This document shows, in pieces, positions 60,934-64,000 of a DNA stretch of 64,000 nucleotides. Source of the stretch: Phycisphaeraceae bacterium (GTDB lineage Bacteria; Planctomycetota; Phycisphaerae; Phycisphaerales; Zrk34); the NCBI GenBank assembly GCA_028282805.1, contig JANQHD010000010.1:186001-250000 (forward strand), given 5' to 3'. The notes below the pieces were generated by a model. The model worked only from the letters and a program-made list of their open reading frames with translations. It was not told the origin of the DNA and made no database searches. Numbering within the stretch: position 1 is the first letter of the stretch; every line of letters starts with the position of its first letter. Both the position numbers and the translations under genes were made by a program.

Positions 60934-62364
60934 TCACCCCCCCGACTCGTCCTGCGCTTCGAGCGTGTCCCAGAAGTGTTTCTCGGCCTCGGCGTACTTC
61001 TCGAACGTCTCGTGCAGGTTCTCGAGCATCAAGCGCAGGTTCTTATCGGCCGGGTCGACCCGCCCGTCCATCTTGTCCAGCATCGCCTGCATCGACTCGG
61101 CGGTGCTGTTCAGCGTGCCTGCCGCGAGGGCGAAGCTGCGGGCCGCGTCGTACAGGTTGTCGGTCTCCAACTCCTTGTCCGACGGCGTGTACAGCAGCCG
61201 CCACGGCGAACGGCGGATCTCGATCGCCGCGAGCTTCAACTGGTCGCTGGTCAACCGCATGTTGGCGATCATCCGCTCGAGCACCGGCTTCTGCGTGACC
61301 ACCAGCGTCTTCAACTGCTCGGTGGTGGTCTTGATGTCCTCGATGCCCGCGTCGGCCTTGTCCAGCGCCGCGGTGATCTTGTCGAGCGTCTCGCCTTTCA
61401 GCCGGGCGGTGACCTGCTCGGCGTTGTCCAGCGCGTCCCGGCCCTTGGCGATGCCCTCCCTGATCACCGGCCGGTTCTCTGCGAGGATCGCCTTGGCGCT
61501 GGTCACCGCGTCGTCGGTGTTCGCGGTGATCGAATCGATCCGGTCCCACCATTGCTGCCGCCGCTCGCGCACGCCCGCGGTCACGAGCTTCACGTCGCCG
61601 GTGATCTGCTTGACGTTGGCGATGATCTCCGTCACGTCCTGCTTGTTGGCGGCGACGGTGTCGGTGAACACCTCGAGGTTGGTGATGATGTTGCGCAGCT
61701 GCTGGCGCTGGACCTCGTCGATGCCGATCTCGTGCACGAGGTCGACGATCATCTGGCTCGGCGCGACGCCGCCGCGGAGCGACTGGCTCGGGTCGTAGGC
61801 GTACTCCCAGCTGTCGCCCAGGCGGACGCGGCCGGAGCGGTCGACCGTCTCCCGGCTGCCCTGGGCCATGATGTCCGCCGCGGTGTAGCGGCCGGCCAGG
61901 TCGGCGGGCACCTTGATGATGTTGCCGTCACGATCAAGCCGCACCACACGGACGCCCTGCACCACGATCGCCTCTTCCTGCTCGGCCGACGCGTCGTAAC
62001 CGACGCTGCGGATGTTCAGTTCCGTGCCGCTGCCGAGCGGGGGCACGTCGAGCTCGATCACGGCGTTGTCGTAGAGCTTGTACTTGAAGGGGATCTCGAA
62101 GGTGACGATCTTCGCCACGACGCGCCCGTCTTCGCTCTCGTCTTCGATCCTCGTCACCTGGCCCGCCGGGAAATCGCCGATGGTGACCGAGGCGCCCCGC
62201 TTCAACCCCTTCAGGCCGTCTTTCAGGCTGAAGCGCACCTGCACCGCCTGGGTCTTGGTAAACAGTCCCTCGATGTCGGTCATGAGGAACACGGCGACCA
62301 GCGCCGCGACCAGCCCGACGATCACGAACAGCCCGGCCTTAAAGTTATCGCTCTTCTGACTCAT
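60934..62364 (-). CDS. MCE-domain (MlaD-like) membrane-anchored protein
   Basis: 476 aa. One N-terminal transmembrane helix (LFVIVGLVAALVAVFLMTD), an MCE domain (VQVRFSLKDGLKGLKRGASVTIGDFPAGQVTRI ...) and a long, mostly helical C-terminal region (about residues 190-470) likely to form coiled coil. MCE proteins bind lipids in the periplasm as part of ABC transporters. It follows the MlaF-like ATPase gene by 37 bp; no MlaE permease is present next to it. Confidence 0.85.
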   Translation of the reverse strand: MSQKSDNFKAGLFVIVGLVAALVAVFLMTDIEGLFTKTQAVQVRFSLKDGLKGLKRGASVTIGDFPAGQVTRIEDESEDGRVVAKIVTFEIPFKYKLYDNAVIELDVPPLGSGTELNIRSVGYDASAEQEEAIVVQGVRVVRLDRDGNIIKVPADLAGRYTAADIMAQGSRETVDRSGRVRLGDSWEYAYDPSQSLRGGVAPSQMIVDLVHEIGIDEVQRQQLRNIITNLEVFTDTVAANKQDVTEIIANVKQITGDVKLVTAGVRERRQQWWDRIDSITANTDDAVTSAKAILAENRPVIREGIAKGRDALDNAEQVTARLKGETLDKITAALDKADAGIEDIKTTTEQLKTLVVTQKPVLERMIANMRLTSDQLKLAAIEIRRSPWRLLYTPSDKELETDNLYDAARSFALAAGTLNSTAESMQAMLDKMDGRVDPADKNLRLMLENLHETFEKYAEAEKHFWDTLEAQDESGG

Positions 62365-62401
62365 CGCAGCGTATCCTTCAACCTAGAAGTGTCGCGGTCG
62401 A

Positions 62402-63286
62402 TCAGGCGTTGCGCGTGGGCGCCACCGACGGGCGGGGCGCCATGCGCGGCACGGCCTCTTCACCCAACAGGTCTTCCGCGTAATTCGTGCCAAGCTTGCG
62501 TTCCGTGATCGGCCCGAGCGCATCGCCCCGCAAGAACTGCCGGATCAACGCGTGGTCGTGGTCAAACTCTTCCTCGCTGTCGCGGACCCGCTCGAACCAC
62601 TGCCGGTCTTCCACCGCCAGCACGCGCCCCTTGTCCAGCATCACCATGCGGTCGGCGATGGTGAACGCCGAGTCCATCTCGTGGGTCACCACCACGCTGG
62701 TCACGCCGATCTTCTTCGTCAGGTCGACCATGAGCTGGTCGATCTCGGCGCTGGTCACCGGGTCGAGGCCGGCGCTGGGTTCGTCGTAGAACAAAATCTT
62801 CGGGTCCAGCGCCAACGCCCGCGCGAGGCCCGCCCGCTTCTTCATGCCGCCGGAGATCTGCGCGGGGTACTTGTCGGCGTGCTCGCGCAGGCCCACCAGC
62901 TCCAGCTTGATCTTGACCATGATGTCGATCGTGGCCTGGTCGAGCTGGGTGTGTTCCTGCAGCGGCAGCGCGACGTTCTCGGCGATGGTCATGCTCTGAA
63001 ACAGCGCGCCGGATTGGAAGAGGATGCCGAACTTCAAGCGGACGTGGTTGAGCTCGGCCTCGTCCATCCGGGTCACGTCGTCGCCCCAGAGCCTGATCGC
63101 GCCGCTGTCGGGCCTGAACGAACCGACGATCATGCGCAGCAGCGTGCTCTTGCCGCAGCCCGAGCCGCCCATGACGACCATCGTCTCGCCCGCGTTGACG
63201 TCGAACGTCACGCCGGTGAGCACCGTGCGACCGTCGAAGCTCTTGACCACTTCGTTCAGTGAGATGACCGGGGCGTCCGAGGGCAT
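62402..63286 (-). CDS. MlaF-like ABC transporter ATP-binding protein
   Basis: 294 aa. Walker A GGSGCGKSTLLRMIVG, signature ISGGMKKRAGLARAL, Walker B ILFYDEPSAGLDPVTSAEID and switch VVTHEMDSAFTIADR are those of the Mla/Mkl lipid-transport group. Pairs with the MCE protein downstream. The C-terminal ~30 residues extend past the usual end. Confidence 0.88.
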   Translation of the reverse strand: MPSDAPVISLNEVVKSFDGRTVLTGVTFDVNAGETMVVMGGSGCGKSTLLRMIVGSFRPDSGAIRLWGDDVTRMDEAELNHVRLKFGILFQSGALFQSMTIAENVALPLQEHTQLDQATIDIMVKIKLELVGLREHADKYPAQISGGMKKRAGLARALALDPKILFYDEPSAGLDPVTSAEIDQLMVDLTKKIGVTSVVVTHEMDSAFTIADRMVMLDKGRVLAVEDRQWFERVRDSEEEFDHDHALIRQFLRGDALGPITERKLGTNYAEDLLGEEAVPRMAPRPSVAPTRNA

Positions 63287-63400
63287 GGGCGTACTATAAC
63301 GTTGGCAACCACAAAGCGTAAAGACATAATCTCCGCCTCGGGGACAGTTCTACCGCACCGACCACGTCTTTACCCACACCACCCCCCAACGAGTTGAGCC

Positions 63401-64000
63401 ATGAGCCCCATCAAGCATATTTCTACCCTGATCATCGCCGCGTGCACGATCGCGCTGCCCGGTTTTTCCGCCGTTGCCGACCACAGCGATGCGCTGGCCA
63501 AGTACATCGACGCCCACCCCGGGCTTTCGCGCCAGGGCACGCTCGAAGTGCATTACACCGACCACCACCGGCGGGCCTTCGAGGTGGCCAGCGATGCGTG
63601 CGGCCTTCGGTTCAACCTGCACGGCAATACGATCGGCCTGGCCGAGCTGCGCCCGTCCGGGCAGGCGCAGGGCCTGGTGAAACCGGGCTCGCTGTCGCTG
63701 ACGGTCACCACGCCCGACGGCAAGGTGTACAAGACTCACCAGGCGCGCAAGCCCGCGCGGATCAATATTTTCCGTCACGGGCCGCGCTACTTCGACATAC
63801 ACGTGTACGACCTGACGCCAACCGACCCACAGGGAAACGCGCTGCCGCTCAAGGGTGAGTTGGTCTTCCACGTGTGGCCGCGCCGGCTTTATGTCGAGTG
63901 CCGGTTGCACCCCGAACAAGCGGTGCCTATCAAGTCGGCGACGGTGGACCTGCAGTTGGAACCGAGGCGCATCACGGGGGTCTATGCGGGACATGGCAAC
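63401..64000 (+). CDS. Secreted protein, 5' part only
   Basis: 200 codons open to the window edge. MSPIKHISTLIIAACTIALPGFSAVAD is a signal peptide. The mature part (DHSDALAKYIDAHPGLSRQGTLEV..., later YFDIHVYDLTPTD) has beta-strand-like periodicity and no recognised domain. The opposite-strand ORF here is a shadow. Divergent from the MlaF-like gene. Confidence 0.65.
   Translation, partial: MSPIKHISTLIIAACTIALPGFSAVADHSDALAKYIDAHPGLSRQGTLEVHYTDHHRRAFEVASDACGLRFNLHGNTIGLAELRPSGQAQGLVKPGSLSLTVTTPDGKVYKTHQARKPARINIFRHGPRYFDIHVYDLTPTDPQGNALPLKGELVFHVWPRRLYVECRLHPEQAVPIKSATVDLQLEPRRITGVYAGHGN

Noticed and set aside
63350-63994. Minus-strand 214-codon ORF at the window end
   Set aside because: The plus-strand frame from 63401 has a clean signal peptide and balanced composition; the minus frame is its shadow.

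Overview
The window is a high-GC (roughly two thirds G+C), gene-dense bacterial chromosome segment. The gene set suggests Planctomycetota, most likely class Phycisphaerae. The grounds are a sulfatase and a sialate O-acetylesterase-like enzyme, an LpxB-type glycosyltransferase and an MCE transporter implying a Gram-negative envelope, DapB, paired M16 peptidases, and intergenic GC-hairpins flanked by TTAG/CTAA. This assignment is inference; no rRNA is present. I found no tRNA, rRNA, CRISPR array, transposase or phage gene.

Layout. 1-4.9 kb (+): the 3' end of hisF, a PilT-type ATPase overlapping it, a membrane-anchored GspE/PilB-like protein whose ATPase motifs are degraded, and a large CvpA-like membrane protein. 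5.0-8.2 kb (-): accC, accB and an M24 aminopeptidase. 8.2-12.2 kb (-): a tightly coupled HIT hydrolase / BtuF-like / FecCD permease / BtuD-like operon ending in a membrane coiled-coil protein. 12.3-14.2 kb (+): an ABC-2 exporter pair. 14.3-30.3 kb (-): one continuous S10-spc-alpha ribosomal super-operon from rpsJ to rplQ, with secY, map, infA and rpoA, driven by a near-consensus sigma70-type promoter at 30327-30354. rpmD (L30), adk and rpsD (S4) are absent from their usual places, and rpmJ (L36, 37 aa) is present.

30.4-37.9 kb: sialate O-acetylesterase-like enzyme, BFD-like [2Fe-2S] protein, thiol peroxidase, alpha/beta hydrolase lipoprotein, zinc-ribbon protein, GH113-like hydrolase, LpxB-like glycosyltransferase and a universal stress protein. 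38.0-42.0 kb (+): two different transketolase-family proteins in tandem. 42.4-44.0 kb (-): a FetAB-type exporter. 44.0-50.3 kb: small zinc-ribbon and hypothetical proteins, a solitary NuoG, an ArsR-type regulator with a perfect palindromic operator, DapB, a gamma-glutamylcyclotransferase-fold protein, a slipin and a short GntR regulator. 50.4-57.1 kb: sulfatase, a 622-bp structured intergenic region, a pilin-like membrane protein, an M16 peptidase pair and an HDOD-GGDEF protein. 57.4-64.0 kb: clpC, a GAF protein, an MCE (MlaD-like) protein with its MlaF-like ATPase but no MlaE next to them, and the 5' part of a secreted protein running off the window.

The least explained material is between genes. 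(i) Four CTTAAG-centred palindromes (two sequences, two copies each), all in convergent intergenic gaps. (ii) Degenerate tandem heptamer or octamer arrays, several followed by their inverted counterpart so that they would fold into long hairpins. (iii) A short TTTAGCGAC-plus-hairpin element repeated in at least six gaps of the ribosomal operon. (iv) A 127-bp element bounded by perfect 17-bp inverted repeats. Among proteins, the membrane-anchored pseudo-GspE is the most unusual.
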